From Pseudomonas sp. JUb42 (GTDB lineage Bacteria > Pseudomonadota > Gammaproteobacteria > Pseudomonadales > Pseudomonadaceae), in NCBI RefSeq assembly GCF_024807945.1, contig NZ_JANUFD010000017.1, positions 124,001 through 188,000 on the forward strand: a DNA stretch of 64,000 nucleotides, written 5' to 3'. This document shows positions 7,702 through 15,766 of the stretch, one piece after another. The stretch's first letter is position 1, and the number at the start of each line of letters is the position of its first letter. The notes under the pieces are model-generated. The model was given only the letters and a program-made list of their open reading frames with translations. It was not told the DNA's origin and did not search any database. The position numbers were made by a program, and so were the translations under genes.

Positions 7702-8637
7702 TTACTGATACAACGCGCCTACAGCCCGCAACTCATCCACACACCACTGCGCCGCCCGGGACAGCGGCAGCGCCGGATTGCTGCACAGCCCCACCGAACC
7801 GCCCGGCTCGCGAATCCCAAGCTGTAACTCCACCAGCAGCCCGGTGTGCAGCTCTTCCAGCACTGCGTCCAATGGCGCGATCCACACCGCATCGCTGCAT
7901 TGCACATAACGGCGGCTAAGGCTCAGGGACAGGGTTTCCAGGCGTTGGCGCGGCGGGTTGATGCCGTACTGGACGAACAGGCTGTCGGCAAACTTGCGGA
8001 TCGTGGTACCAGCCAGAGGCAGGACCATGGGGAACTCCTCCAGACTCTCGCGACGCGGCGCCGCCGTGAGCAACGGATGTCCGGCACGCACCACCAGGGT
8101 CATGGATTCGCTGTACAGATGCTCGAAGGCCAGGCCCTGGATCTGCGGGCTGTCGGTCATGCGCCCGACCACCAGGTCCAGCTCACCGACCCGCAACTGC
8201 GACAGCAGATAGGCGCTTGGCCCGGTCATGACACTGACCACCAGCGCCGGATGCCGCTCATGCAGACGCTTGATCACCTCCGGCACCAACAGGCTTTCAG
8301 CGGTGGACAGTACGCCCAGGCGCGCCGTCACCGGATCATGCTCGCCGGAACGCAGGCTGCTGACCCCTTCACGCAACGACTGCACGCTCGGCCCGGCAAA
8401 GCGCAGAAACGCCACTCCGGCTTCGGTCAGCGCCGCGCCCTGCTTGCTGCGCGTAAACAGGGTGGTTTCCAGCAGGCTTTCCAGCTCCTTGAGCGCTTTG
8501 GACAAGGCCGGTTGACTGATCGCCAGCTTATCCGCCGCCCGGGACAGACTGCCCTGGCGCGCCACTTCGAGAAAGCACACCAGATGGCGGAATTTGATGC
8601 GGGTATCGATATTCAAGGGCGCCTCACGCACGAGCAT
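7702..8637 (-). CDS. pcaQ: LysR-type activator of the pca genes, PcaQ-like
   Basis: A 311-residue LysR protein. The N-terminus 'RIKFRHLVCFLEVARQGSLS' followed by 'RAADKLAISQPALSKALKEL' matches the PcaQ/GbpR subgroup, and the effector domain has the 'LVVGRMTDSPQIQGLAFEHL' wording of that group. Known PcaQ proteins activate pca operons in response to beta-carboxy-cis,cis-muconate or the lactone. I use ATG 8637; a TTG 15 bp further in (LNIDTRIKF) is a good alternative. The gene lies directly upstream of pcaHG on the same strand, not divergently, with a 342-bp gap holding a PcaQ-like box. Assignment rests on sequence wording plus context. Confidence 0.85.
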   Translation of the reverse strand: MLVREAPLNIDTRIKFRHLVCFLEVARQGSLSRAADKLAISQPALSKALKELESLLETTLFTRSKQGAALTEAGVAFLRFAGPSVQSLREGVSSLRSGEHDPVTARLGVLSTAESLLVPEVIKRLHERHPALVVSVMTGPSAYLLSQLRVGELDLVVGRMTDSPQIQGLAFEHLYSESMTLVVRAGHPLLTAAPRRESLEEFPMVLPLAGTTIRKFADSLFVQYGINPPRQRLETLSLSLSRRYVQCSDAVWIAPLDAVLEELHTGLLVELQLGIREPGGSVGLCSNPALPLSRAAQWCVDELRAVGALYQ

Positions 8638-8674
8638 TGTGGCGAGATTATAGAGGGGCAAAACCCACCACGAA

Positions 8675-8710
8675 CCGGGCCAGGCAGATGAATTCATCTG
8701 CCCGGCCCGG
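8675..8710. terminator. Near-perfect palindrome after the nitrilase gene
   Basis: GGCAGATGAATTCATCTGCC (8683-8702) is a perfect 20-bp palindrome, and flanking GGGCC/GGCCC bases extend it to about 36 bp with one mismatched pair and no loop. It lies between the nitrilase stop and the pcaQ start. It could end the nitrilase transcript, although no T-run follows, or be a dimeric regulator site. Confidence 0.5.
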
Positions 8711-8731
8711 CCCGCATTCAGCCGACGGCGC

Positions 8732-9703
8732 TCAGAGGCTGTCAGCCTGCCTTTCCTGCTCCACTTTCTTGGGCTGATCATTACGCTCGTGAACATGGCG
8801 ATGGGGGGTGCGATCGATGTTCAGGCTCAGCAGTTCCGGGCGACTGTAATGGCCCCGGGAATCCATCTGGCGCTTGCGCTTGTCGATTTCGAAGAGGTCC
8901 AGATCAGCAATGACTTCGCCCTCGCCTTCGGTCATCGAACCGATGATTTCGCCTTGGGGGTCGATGATGGCGGTGAAGCAGCCGCCGGAAATCGGGCCGA
9001 TGTCACAACCGGTGTCGGCCATGATCTGGGCTTGTTGTTCCGGATACAGCCAGGCAGTGGAATTGACCACGAAGCAGGCCGATTCCAGGGCGTGCATGCG
9101 GATGCTCACTTCCATCTGGCGGGTGAACAGGTCACCGGCGAAGGAGCCTGGGTACATGGCGGCGTGAATCTGTTCGCCATCTTCGATCAGGGCATAGCGC
9201 GCCAGGGGGTTGTAGTGTTCCCAGCAGGCCAGTTGGCCGATACGACCCACCGCGCTGTCCACCGCCTTGAGGCCCGAGCCGTCGCCCATGCCCCAGATCA
9301 TGCGCTCGTGGTAGGTCGGCGAAATTTTGCGGCGCGCCTGAATCAGGGAGCCATCGGCATCGAACAGCAATTGGGTGTTGTACAGCGTGCTGCCATCGCG
9401 CTCGTTGACGCCGATGGAAACCACCATGTTGGCGGCCTTGGCGGCTTTGCCGATGGCGTCGGTGGCAGCCGATGGCACGGTCACGGCCTGTTCAAGCAAC
9501 TTGTAGTGTTCGGCGCCCATTTCGAACGGCGTCTGCACGAACGAGAAGTAGGGGTAGTACGGCACGATGGTCTCAGGGAAAACAGCGAACTCGACGCCTT
9601 TCTTGCCGAGTTCGGCGATCTTCTGCACTACTTTTTCTACGGTGCCTTCGCGGCTGTAGAGGACAGGGGCGATTTGTACGGCGGCGGCTTTGACGATAGT
9701 CAT
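8732..9703 (-). CDS. Nitrilase (carbon-nitrogen hydrolase)
   Basis: A 323-residue nitrilase that hydrolyses R-CN to a carboxylic acid and ammonia. The catalytic triad is visible: Glu44 in FAVFPETIVPYYPYF, Lys126 in QARRKISPTYHERMIWG and Cys160 in GQLACWEHYNPLARY. 'CWEH' is typical of true nitrilases rather than amidases. The C-terminus 'DSRGHYSRPELLSLNIDRTP' is also typical. I chose ATG 9703 (MTIVKAAAVQIAP). Wording resembles aliphatic/cyanoalanine-type nitrilases of pseudomonads, but substrate preference cannot be read. A GlxA-type regulator lies upstream, and a 26-bp motif shared with two neighbouring promoters is at 9774. Confidence 0.93.
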   Translation of the reverse strand: MTIVKAAAVQIAPVLYSREGTVEKVVQKIAELGKKGVEFAVFPETIVPYYPYFSFVQTPFEMGAEHYKLLEQAVTVPSAATDAIGKAAKAANMVVSIGVNERDGSTLYNTQLLFDADGSLIQARRKISPTYHERMIWGMGDGSGLKAVDSAVGRIGQLACWEHYNPLARYALIEDGEQIHAAMYPGSFAGDLFTRQMEVSIRMHALESACFVVNSTAWLYPEQQAQIMADTGCDIGPISGGCFTAIIDPQGEIIGSMTEGEGEVIADLDLFEIDKRKRQMDSRGHYSRPELLSLNIDRTPHRHVHERNDQPKKVEQERQADSL

Positions 9704-9749
9704 GGGGAAGATCCTCACTGGGGGTTGGTTAGTCAGTGAGGTAGAGATT

Positions 9750-9771
9750 ACGGACATAATTTAATGTCCGT
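9750..9771. promoter_or_regulatory. Inverted repeat in the nitrilase promoter region
   Basis: ACGGACAT and ATGTCCGT are perfect 8-bp arms around AATTTA, 46 bp upstream of the nitrilase start and directly beside the 26-bp motif. Location fits an operator overlapping the core promoter. Confidence 0.5.
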
Positions 9772-9773
9772 AT

Positions 9774-9799
9774 GTCGCTGTTGCCACCTTTTAGGTCAT
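9774..9799 (-). promoter_or_regulatory. Shared motif GTC-N6-GCCACCTTTTAGGTCAT, copy 1
   Basis: One of three copies in this window (others at 10753-10778 and 14562-14587; each matches this one at 15 of 17 bases in the long block plus GTC). It ends about 80 bp upstream of the nitrilase start and is oriented toward that gene in the same way as the copies before the exporter and carbonic anhydrase genes. Proposed binding site of a GlxA-type regulator. Confidence 0.6.
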
Positions 9800-9820
9800 C
9801 TTCAAAAACAGGTTTTTATA

Positions 9821-10741
9821 CTATTGAAAGGCCTGGGGTGGTTGGCCGAACGCCCTGATGAATGAACGACGCATGCGCTCGCGATCACCGAAACCGGTTT
9901 CGCTGGCAATAACATCAATGGAATGACTGCCCTCGGCCATCATCAGCCGCGCCGACTCGACCCGCAGGTTCTCCACGGCCTTGGCCGGGGATTTGCCGGT
10001 CTCACTCTGGAACACCCGGCTGAACTGCCGAGGGCTGAGATTGGCCACGTACGCAAGCCTTTCCACGGACAGATCCGCCTTGAGGTTCTGCCGGGCATAG
10101 GTCAGGGCTGTCTGCACCCGGTCGGTCTTGGGATCGAGATCACTCATTACCGAAAACTGCGACTGCCCGCCAGCACGCCGGTGATAGATCACCAGATGCC
10201 GGGATACCAGGCGCGTGATCTCGCTGCCCAGATCGTTGTCGACCAGGGCCAGGGCGAGGTCCAGGCAAGCACTCATGCCCGCAGCCGTCCAGATGGGCCC
10301 GTCGTTGATAAAGATGCGGTCCTCGTCGACCCGGATATCCGGATAGGCCTGCTTGAGCTCCGGGGCGTGCTGCCAGTGCGTGGTGACCCGTCGGCCATTG
10401 AGCAGCCCCGCTTCGGCCAGCGCCGCCGACCCAGTGCAGATCGAACACAGGCGCCGGGTATCGGTGCAGACGTCGAGCAAGTAACTGATCAGCCCTGCCG
10501 AGGCCGGCCTGACAATATTGTCGCCCAGCACCACCAGGGTATCGAAGCGACGCTGATCGAAGGCTTCGGTTTCAACGCCAAACCCCGCAGAGGTCTGCAC
10601 CACACCGCCCTGTTCGGACAGCAGCGTGATGCTGTAGACCTGCCGCTTGGCCATGATATTGGCCACTTCGAACGTCGCAGACATCGACAAGCCAAGGACC
10701 TGAAAACCGGGATAAAGAATCATGCCGATGTTTTGCATCAC
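9821..10741 (-). CDS. GlxA-family transcriptional regulator (PfpI-like plus AraC HTH)
   Basis: A 306-residue regulator. Residues about 1-180 form a DJ-1/PfpI-like domain, with the family's nucleophile-elbow region 'RLCSICTGSAALAEAGLLNG'. Residues about 210-306 form an AraC DNA-binding domain with 'VERLAYVANLSPRQFSRVFQ' and 'DVIASETGFGDRERMRRSF'. Members usually activate catabolic genes for amino- or nitrogen-containing compounds. It is very similar to the second GlxA protein at 12377. It lies just upstream of the nitrilase and is divergent from a DHA2 exporter; the shared motif at 10753 sits in that divergent region, 11 bp from this start, so autoregulation is likely. Confidence 0.9.
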   Translation of the reverse strand: MMQNIGMILYPGFQVLGLSMSATFEVANIMAKRQVYSITLLSEQGGVVQTSAGFGVETEAFDQRRFDTLVVLGDNIVRPASAGLISYLLDVCTDTRRLCSICTGSAALAEAGLLNGRRVTTHWQHAPELKQAYPDIRVDEDRIFINDGPIWTAAGMSACLDLALALVDNDLGSEITRLVSRHLVIYHRRAGGQSQFSVMSDLDPKTDRVQTALTYARQNLKADLSVERLAYVANLSPRQFSRVFQSETGKSPAKAVENLRVESARLMMAEGSHSIDVIASETGFGDRERMRRSFIRAFGQPPQAFQ

Positions 10742-10752
10742 ATTTTCGCCCT

Positions 10753-10778
10753 ATGACCGTAAAGGTGGCCTATTTGAC
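10753..10778 (-). promoter_or_regulatory. Shared motif, copy 2, between GlxA gene and exporter gene
   Basis: On the minus strand it reads GTC-N6-GCCACCTTTACGGTCAT. Its plus-strand face is oriented toward the exporter at 10842 (72 bp away) exactly as copies 1 and 3 face their genes. Confidence 0.6.
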
Positions 10779-10841
10779 CTCGGCGTTATTGTATTTCACC
10801 TGTAATCTTAAGTCCCTTCAATCCCGCGTGAGCGATCGATC

Positions 10842-12374
10842 ATGAGTAGCCAGGCTCCTTTAGTCCGCGACAGCACCCATCGTCTGCTGATCCTGCTGTG
10901 CGTATCCGTCCCGTCCTTCATGATCAACCTCGACTCCAATATAGTCGCCGTTTCCCTGTCCTCCATTGCCCACTCATTGAACGCCAGCTTTGCCGACATT
11001 GAATGGGTCATCAGTGCTTATACGCTGTGTTTCGCCTCTTTTCTGCTACCGGCCGGTGCCCTGGCTGATCGTTACGGGCGCAAGCGCATGCTGATCTTCG
11101 GCCTGATCGTCTTCACGGTCGCTTCATTGATCTGCGGTGCGGCGCCCAATGCCACCGTGCTCAAGCTGGCGCGGGCACTGCAAGGCATTGGCGCGGCGTT
11201 TCAGCTCAGCGCCGCCCTGGCCAGCCTGTCCCACGCCTTTCGTGGCCCCGAACGCGCCCGGGCATTCGCCTTCTGGGGCACGGTGATCGGCATTGCCGTG
11301 GCCCTGGGGCCTGTCGCCGGTGGTTTTATCACCGAGCATTTTGGCTGGGAGTGGGCGTTCTATATCAATATTCCCATCGGTGTGGCCATGGTGCTGATGG
11401 TTGCTCGCAGCCTGCCGGAATCCCGGGATCCGGCCGCTGTCAGTGTCGATATCGCAGGCTCCGTGACCTTCAGTGGCAGCCTGTTCCTGCTGACCCTGGC
11501 CCTGATCAGCGGCAACCACCAAGGCTGGAGCAGTACCCTGGTCAGGTCAGAACTGCTCGGCGCGGCGTTGCTGTTCGGCTTGTTTATCCTCGCCGAAAAA
11601 TTGCAGCAAAGGCCCATGGTGGATTTCAGCTTCTTCCGCCAGCGCACCTACCTGGGCGCCACCGCGTCAGGGCTGGCATTTGCAGTCTGCCTGCTGACCA
11701 TGCTGAGTTACCTGCCGATGTTCTTTCAGAGTGGGTTGGGCTTTGCTCCGCAACAGGCGGGCCTGCTGATGCTGCCCATCGCGATTCCGCTGTTTGTCGT
11801 GCCGCGCCTGGTCGCCGCCCACCTGACTCACCGTTTGAGCGGCCGCACGCTGTTGACCATCGGCCTGTCACTCATTGCGGCAGGCCTGTCTTGGGTCGGC
11901 CTGGAGATACCGCAACTGCACTATCTGGCGTTGCTTCCGGGCCTGCTGCTGATGGGCATTGGCGCCGGGTTGCTCAATGGCGAAACGGCCAAGGTCAGCA
12001 TGTCGGCGATACCGCCGGAGCGCGCGGGCATGGCCTCGGGCATTTCCGGCACCCTGCGCTTCAGCGGCATCGTCATCGGCTTTGCGGTGTTCGGCGCCAT
12101 TCTGTTTGCCCGCATCGGTGAACGAGTGACTGCGGGGTTGCCCACCGCTTCCGAGGTAGACGCGCCCACCCTGATCCACGCCATAGGCACCGGCAACCTC
12201 TCCGGCTTCAACGCCCCGGCCCTGCATGAGCTGGCACTGAACAGCTTCGGCGCGGGCTATCAGTCGGTGATGTACGTGGCGGCGTGCTTCGCCCTAGTGG
12301 CTGCCGTACTGGCCTGGACCCTGATCAGCAGCGCCGATACTGCGGCTGCCGATCATCGCGTGCGGGCTTCCTGA
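10842..12374 (+). CDS. DHA2-family MFS drug/metabolite exporter
   Basis: A 510-residue protein with about 14 membrane segments, the DHA2 (QacA/EmrB-like) architecture. The first segment has 'FMINLDSNIVAVSLSSIAHS', the usual acidic residue motif of this group, and 'ADRYGRKRMLIFGL' is the MFS loop 2-3 motif. 'GPVAGGFITEHFGWEWAFYI' is the antiporter motif C region. It is likely a proton-driven exporter in the inner membrane. It has no partnering membrane-fusion protein. It is divergent from one GlxA gene and convergent (2 bp) with the other, and the shared motif lies upstream, so it probably belongs to the nitrilase regulon. Confidence 0.9.
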   Translation: MSSQAPLVRDSTHRLLILLCVSVPSFMINLDSNIVAVSLSSIAHSLNASFADIEWVISAYTLCFASFLLPAGALADRYGRKRMLIFGLIVFTVASLICGAAPNATVLKLARALQGIGAAFQLSAALASLSHAFRGPERARAFAFWGTVIGIAVALGPVAGGFITEHFGWEWAFYINIPIGVAMVLMVARSLPESRDPAAVSVDIAGSVTFSGSLFLLTLALISGNHQGWSSTLVRSELLGAALLFGLFILAEKLQQRPMVDFSFFRQRTYLGATASGLAFAVCLLTMLSYLPMFFQSGLGFAPQQAGLLMLPIAIPLFVVPRLVAAHLTHRLSGRTLLTIGLSLIAAGLSWVGLEIPQLHYLALLPGLLLMGIGAGLLNGETAKVSMSAIPPERAGMASGISGTLRFSGIVIGFAVFGAILFARIGERVTAGLPTASEVDAPTLIHAIGTGNLSGFNAPALHELALNSFGAGYQSVMYVAACFALVAAVLAWTLISSADTAAADHRVRAS

Positions 12375-12376
12375 AT

Positions 12377-13309
12377 TCAGGCGCGACTGGCGCGCTGAAT
12401 CACCTGCGGTGGCTGGCCGTATGCGCGGATAAACGCCCGGCGCATGCGCTCGCGGTCACCGAAACCGGTGATCATCGCCACGCTGTCGATCAAATGGCCA
12501 CCGCTCTCCATCATCAACCGGGCGGACTCGACGCGCAGGTTCTCGATGGCCTTGGCCGGTGATTGCCCGGTCTCGGCCTGGAACACCCGGCTGAACTGTC
12601 GCGGGCTCAGATGAGCAACCTCGGCCAGGTCATTGACCGACAACTCAGCCTTGAGATTCTCCTTGGCGTAGGCCAGCGCCGCCTGAATCCGGTCGGTCCT
12701 GGGCTGCAACTCCAGCATCACCGAAAACTGCGACTGCCCGCCTGCCCTTCGGTGATAGACCACCAGTTGCCGGGACACCTGGCGGGCGACGTCGCTGCCC
12801 AGATCCTGCTCAACCAACGCCAGGGCCAGATCGACACAGGCACTCATCCCGGCGGAGGTCCAGATTTTGCCATCGTTGATGAAAATACGGTCCTCCTCGA
12901 CCTTGATCCGTGGGTAGCTGCGCTGAAAATCCCTGGCGTGGCACCAATGGGTCGTGGCGCGCCGACCATCGAGCAGACCCGCCTCGGCCAGGGCAAATGC
13001 ACCGGTGCAAATCGAACCGAAGCGGCGGCTGGCAGGTGCGCAGCGCCCGAGGTAAGCGACCAGTTGCGCCGAGATAGACGTCGCGTGGTTATCACCCATG
13101 ACGATCAAGGTATCGAAGCTGCGCGTCAACAGAGGCTGGGTATCGACGGCAAAACCCGCCGAGGTCCTGACCAACCCGCCACCGTCGGACAGCAGGCTGA
13201 CCCGATAGACCTCACGCCCGGCGATGGCATTGGCCAGCTCAAACGCCGCGCACATGGAAAGTCCCAACACTTGAAAGTCGGGATACACAATCAGTCCTAT
13301 TTCTTGCAT
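12377..13309 (-). CDS. Second GlxA-family transcriptional regulator
   Basis: A 310-residue paralogue of the regulator at 9821. It has the same PfpI-like N-half ('RFGSICTGAFALAEAGLLDG') and AraC C-half ('NDLAEVAHLSPRQFSRVFQA', 'GDRERMRRAFIRAYGQPPQV'). ATG 13309 (MQEIGLIVYPDFQVLGLSM) aligns with the start of the paralogue; a longer frame does not. Only 2 bp separate its stop from the exporter's stop. The two copies bracket the exporter and probably arose by duplication. They may read different effectors or antagonise each other on the same motif. Confidence 0.9.
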   Translation of the reverse strand: MQEIGLIVYPDFQVLGLSMCAAFELANAIAGREVYRVSLLSDGGGLVRTSAGFAVDTQPLLTRSFDTLIVMGDNHATSISAQLVAYLGRCAPASRRFGSICTGAFALAEAGLLDGRRATTHWCHARDFQRSYPRIKVEEDRIFINDGKIWTSAGMSACVDLALALVEQDLGSDVARQVSRQLVVYHRRAGGQSQFSVMLELQPRTDRIQAALAYAKENLKAELSVNDLAEVAHLSPRQFSRVFQAETGQSPAKAIENLRVESARLMMESGGHLIDSVAMITGFGDRERMRRAFIRAYGQPPQVIQRASRA

Positions 13310-13381
13310 GACAGCTTCACTACCAGAAGGGTTACCGCAGTACCGGTCGGCGCCGCGATCGGGCGCCACCAGCAGGAGGGA

Positions 13382-13816
13382 TCAATGCGCCGCAGGGGCA
13401 ATCAGCAACGACAGGGGCGACAGCGGGCCCACCGGAATGAACTCGAAGCTGATCAGGCCGGCCCGGTCCAGAGGCATTTTGGCGAAGATCGCCTTGGCTT
13501 CGTCGACGTTGGTCATGTTCAGCACGAACACCACGCCGAGTTTGTCGTTACGCACATTCCACTGCTCGATCTTGCCGTCCAGATGCAGCTGCACGGTCTC
13601 CTTGACCTCCTGGGGCAGAACCGCACTGATGGCCTCCTGGGTTGTGCCGGGGGTGATACTGCCGATGGCGATGATCTTGGTGGTCGGCACCTGGGGCAAG
13701 GGCGCTGCGACAACGGCACCGGAAAGAGCAACGGTCATACCAACAGTCGTCATGAGTGAACGCAGTAAGGACTTGCCTTTGTTTATTGAACTGAAACTTT
13801 CAAGGTTATATTTCAT
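13382..13816 (-). CDS. Secreted small protein, possible dimeric alpha/beta-barrel fold
   Basis: A 144-residue protein. Residues 1-38 contain a long signal peptide (hydrophobic core MTTVGMTVALSGAVVAAP), so export is likely. The mature part, about 105 residues, reads 'EQWNVRNDKLGVVFVLNMTN' and 'VDEAKAIFAKMPLDRAGLIS', then 'FEFIPVGPLSPLSLLI'. This pattern of strand-helix-strand ending in a 'PLxPL' tail resembles muconolactone-isomerase/YCII-like ferredoxin folds; that similarity is from memory. No catalytic residue is assigned. A partial GCCACC match to the shared motif lies 28 bp upstream. It lies between the regulator and carbonic anhydrase genes. Confidence 0.7.
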   Translation of the reverse strand: MKYNLESFSSINKGKSLLRSLMTTVGMTVALSGAVVAAPLPQVPTTKIIAIGSITPGTTQEAISAVLPQEVKETVQLHLDGKIEQWNVRNDKLGVVFVLNMTNVDEAKAIFAKMPLDRAGLISFEFIPVGPLSPLSLLIAPAAH

Positions 13817-13912
13817 GACTTTTCTCAGGGCGTGATAAACCGTGCCACCGATTAATACCGGGGCGTTATAAAGGATGTTTTAATTTCAGAAAGTGCTTAA
13901 GCAGACGCCCGT

Positions 13913-14449
13913 TTATGGCCGCAACAAGGCCGAAGGCACCACAGTCTCAACCTTGCCGGTCGCCACGTCGTAGACCATGCCGGTTACCAGGAAACCACCC
14001 GGCAACTGGGGGTTGGCCTTGAGTGCGGCGACATCAATGGCCACAGCGGCATAAGGGTCGGCGATAGCCAGCTTGTCCAGGTCGGCCGGCTCTACGCCGA
14101 GGTTCTTGGCCAGCAAGGCAGGCGCATGGGCCAGGCACGGGGTAATGCCGCAGTCGGTGTGATGCAGCACAATCAGGTTCCAGCCCGGCCCCACATCCTT
14201 GCCCTCGGCAACCGCCACCGAACGCACGATGGCCATATTCTGCAAGGTCGCCGGATTGATACGGCCACCCACATTACGAATGACCGCCACTTCACCCGGC
14301 TTGAGGCCAAAGATATTTGCCGGATCCACTCGTGGGTCGACACAGCCGATAATCACCGTTTTCATCGACGGCATGATGTTCAGTTGTGAATCAAAATCGC
14401 CATTGGCAAAAGCTTCATTGCGTTGCACAAGATCGTCTATGACGTTCAT
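13913..14449 (-). CDS. Beta-carbonic anhydrase family protein
   Basis: A 178-residue beta-class carbonic anhydrase, which interconverts CO2 and bicarbonate with a zinc site. The ligands are visible: Cys36-x-Asp38-x-Arg40 in 'IIGCVDPRVDP' and His97-x-x-Cys100 in 'VLHHTDCGI'. It is a short form compared with the 200-230 residues of housekeeping Can-type enzymes. No signal peptide is seen. The third copy of the shared 26-bp motif is 121 bp upstream, oriented as for the nitrilase, which suggests coregulation. Bicarbonate supply or pH balance during nitrile use is a possible reason, but this is inference. Confidence 0.88.
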   Translation of the reverse strand: MNVIDDLVQRNEAFANGDFDSQLNIMPSMKTVIIGCVDPRVDPANIFGLKPGEVAVIRNVGGRINPATLQNMAIVRSVAVAEGKDVGPGWNLIVLHHTDCGITPCLAHAPALLAKNLGVEPADLDKLAIADPYAAVAIDVAALKANPQLPGGFLVTGMVYDVATGKVETVVPSALLRP

Positions 14450-14561
14450 GAAAGTTCTCTCGTAGGAAACAGGAAGTTTGCTTATTGCAGCGATGCAATC
14501 CGCAGAACTTCAGGTCGTTGCGGATGGCTTTATGGTGCGGCGGGCAGGCGCTGACGGCAAT

Positions 14562-14587
14562 GTCATTCATGCCACCTTTTAGGACGT
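14562..14587 (-). promoter_or_regulatory. Shared motif, copy 3, upstream of carbonic anhydrase
   Basis: Reads GTC-N6-GCCACCTTTTAGGACGT on the plus strand, 15 of 17 bases as in copy 1. It faces the carbonic anhydrase gene (start 14449). The rest of 14450-14663 shows nothing else that I can support. Confidence 0.6.
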
Positions 14588-14663
14588 GTGGATGGCAGGC
14601 GATATCTGGAGATTTTTGGGCAGGCTCTTATTTTTGCTCGCAGCGCAAGATCTCCTATCGGGC

Positions 14664-15599
14664 TTAACGCTCAACCCTCTGCAATGCAATCTGCTCCTGC
14701 AACCAATCAAAAAACGCCTCGATCTCCGGCGTTTTCTCCTTGCCCGGCGTGCACAGGAAGTAATAGCCGCTGTTGGTATCGACCTCTTCGTTCCACAATT
14801 TCTGCAACTTGCCCGTCTCGAACTCGTCGGCAATATGCGACGTGCGCGCCATGGCCACACCCAGGCCGCGCATGGCGGCCAGCACGGCCATGGCGGTATA
14901 GGGCACGCTCAAGGTGCGATTCAGCGGGGTCAGGGGCACGTTGGTTCGCTTCAGCCAGTTATCCCAGGACGGTGTGTCCACCACTTCGCCGTTCAGACGG
15001 TTGCGCACGCGGAAAATCAGCGGGTAGCGCATGATGTCCGCCGCGCAGGTCGGCAAGCCGTAAGTCTCGACCAACGACGGGCTGCACACCGGAAAAATCT
15101 GCTCGGCCATGACGAACACCGAATGCAGCCCCGGCCAGGCGCTGCCCTTGGGCGCTATCCTGATCGCCACTTGCGTAGCCGGATTATCGAAACGGGAAAA
15201 CTCCACCGTGGAAATCTTGATATCGATATGCGGCCAGCGCGCATAAAACCCGGCCAGGCGCGGTAACAGCCAGGTCGTGGCAAAAGAATCGTGAACAAAG
15301 ACTTCCAGCACGGTCTTTTGCCGGTCATTGTTTTCGAACTTCTCGACAATCGTACTCATGCCCTGAAAGAAACTTCGCACCACCGGCAATAACGCCGCAC
15401 CGTTCTCACTTAGTGTCATGGCGCCGGCACTTCGGTCGAACAGAGTTACCCCGAGGGACTCTTCCAACTGCCTGATTTGATGGCTGATCGCGCTCTGGGT
15501 GACGTGCAGCTCGGCCGCTGCCTGGGAGAAATTCAGCAGTCTGGCGCAGGCCTCAAAGCCTTTCAGCGAGGCCACCGAAGGAAGTTTCTTTAATGCCAT
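14664..15599 (-). CDS. LysR-family regulator, GcvA-like
   Basis: A 311-residue LysR protein. 'PSVASLKGFEACARLLNFSQ' followed by 'AAAELHVTQSAISHQIRQLE' is the HTH wording of the GcvA/AmpR subgroup. The effector domain follows ('VEVFVHDSFATTWLLPRLAG'-type segment). ATG 15599 (MALKKLPSVASL) is preferred over a frame that begins five codons earlier. It is divergent from the Fsr-like MFS gene at 15767 with a 167-bp shared region, so it most probably controls that transporter. Effector unknown. Confidence 0.9.
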   Translation of the reverse strand: MALKKLPSVASLKGFEACARLLNFSQAAAELHVTQSAISHQIRQLEESLGVTLFDRSAGAMTLSENGAALLPVVRSFFQGMSTIVEKFENNDRQKTVLEVFVHDSFATTWLLPRLAGFYARWPHIDIKISTVEFSRFDNPATQVAIRIAPKGSAWPGLHSVFVMAEQIFPVCSPSLVETYGLPTCAADIMRYPLIFRVRNRLNGEVVDTPSWDNWLKRTNVPLTPLNRTLSVPYTAMAVLAAMRGLGVAMARTSHIADEFETGKLQKLWNEEVDTNSGYYFLCTPGKEKTPEIEAFFDWLQEQIALQRVER

Positions 15600-15766
15600 G
15601 GATACCGCCCGCAAAAACCGTCATGGGGTATGAATTCGTTTCACTACCCGGACTTTCGAGGCTCATTCTAGAATGAAGCCATTGCAGCCTTCACTCTCTT
15701 TCCACTTTCCCTTTAAACAGGGCCGGGCGCGAACTATCGCGTCGGGTAAAAGCGCGGGCCACATTC

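Noticed and set aside
8789..9739. 316-residue plus-strand open frame opposite the nitrilase
   Set aside because: The nitrilase triad is on the minus strand; this frame has no signature.
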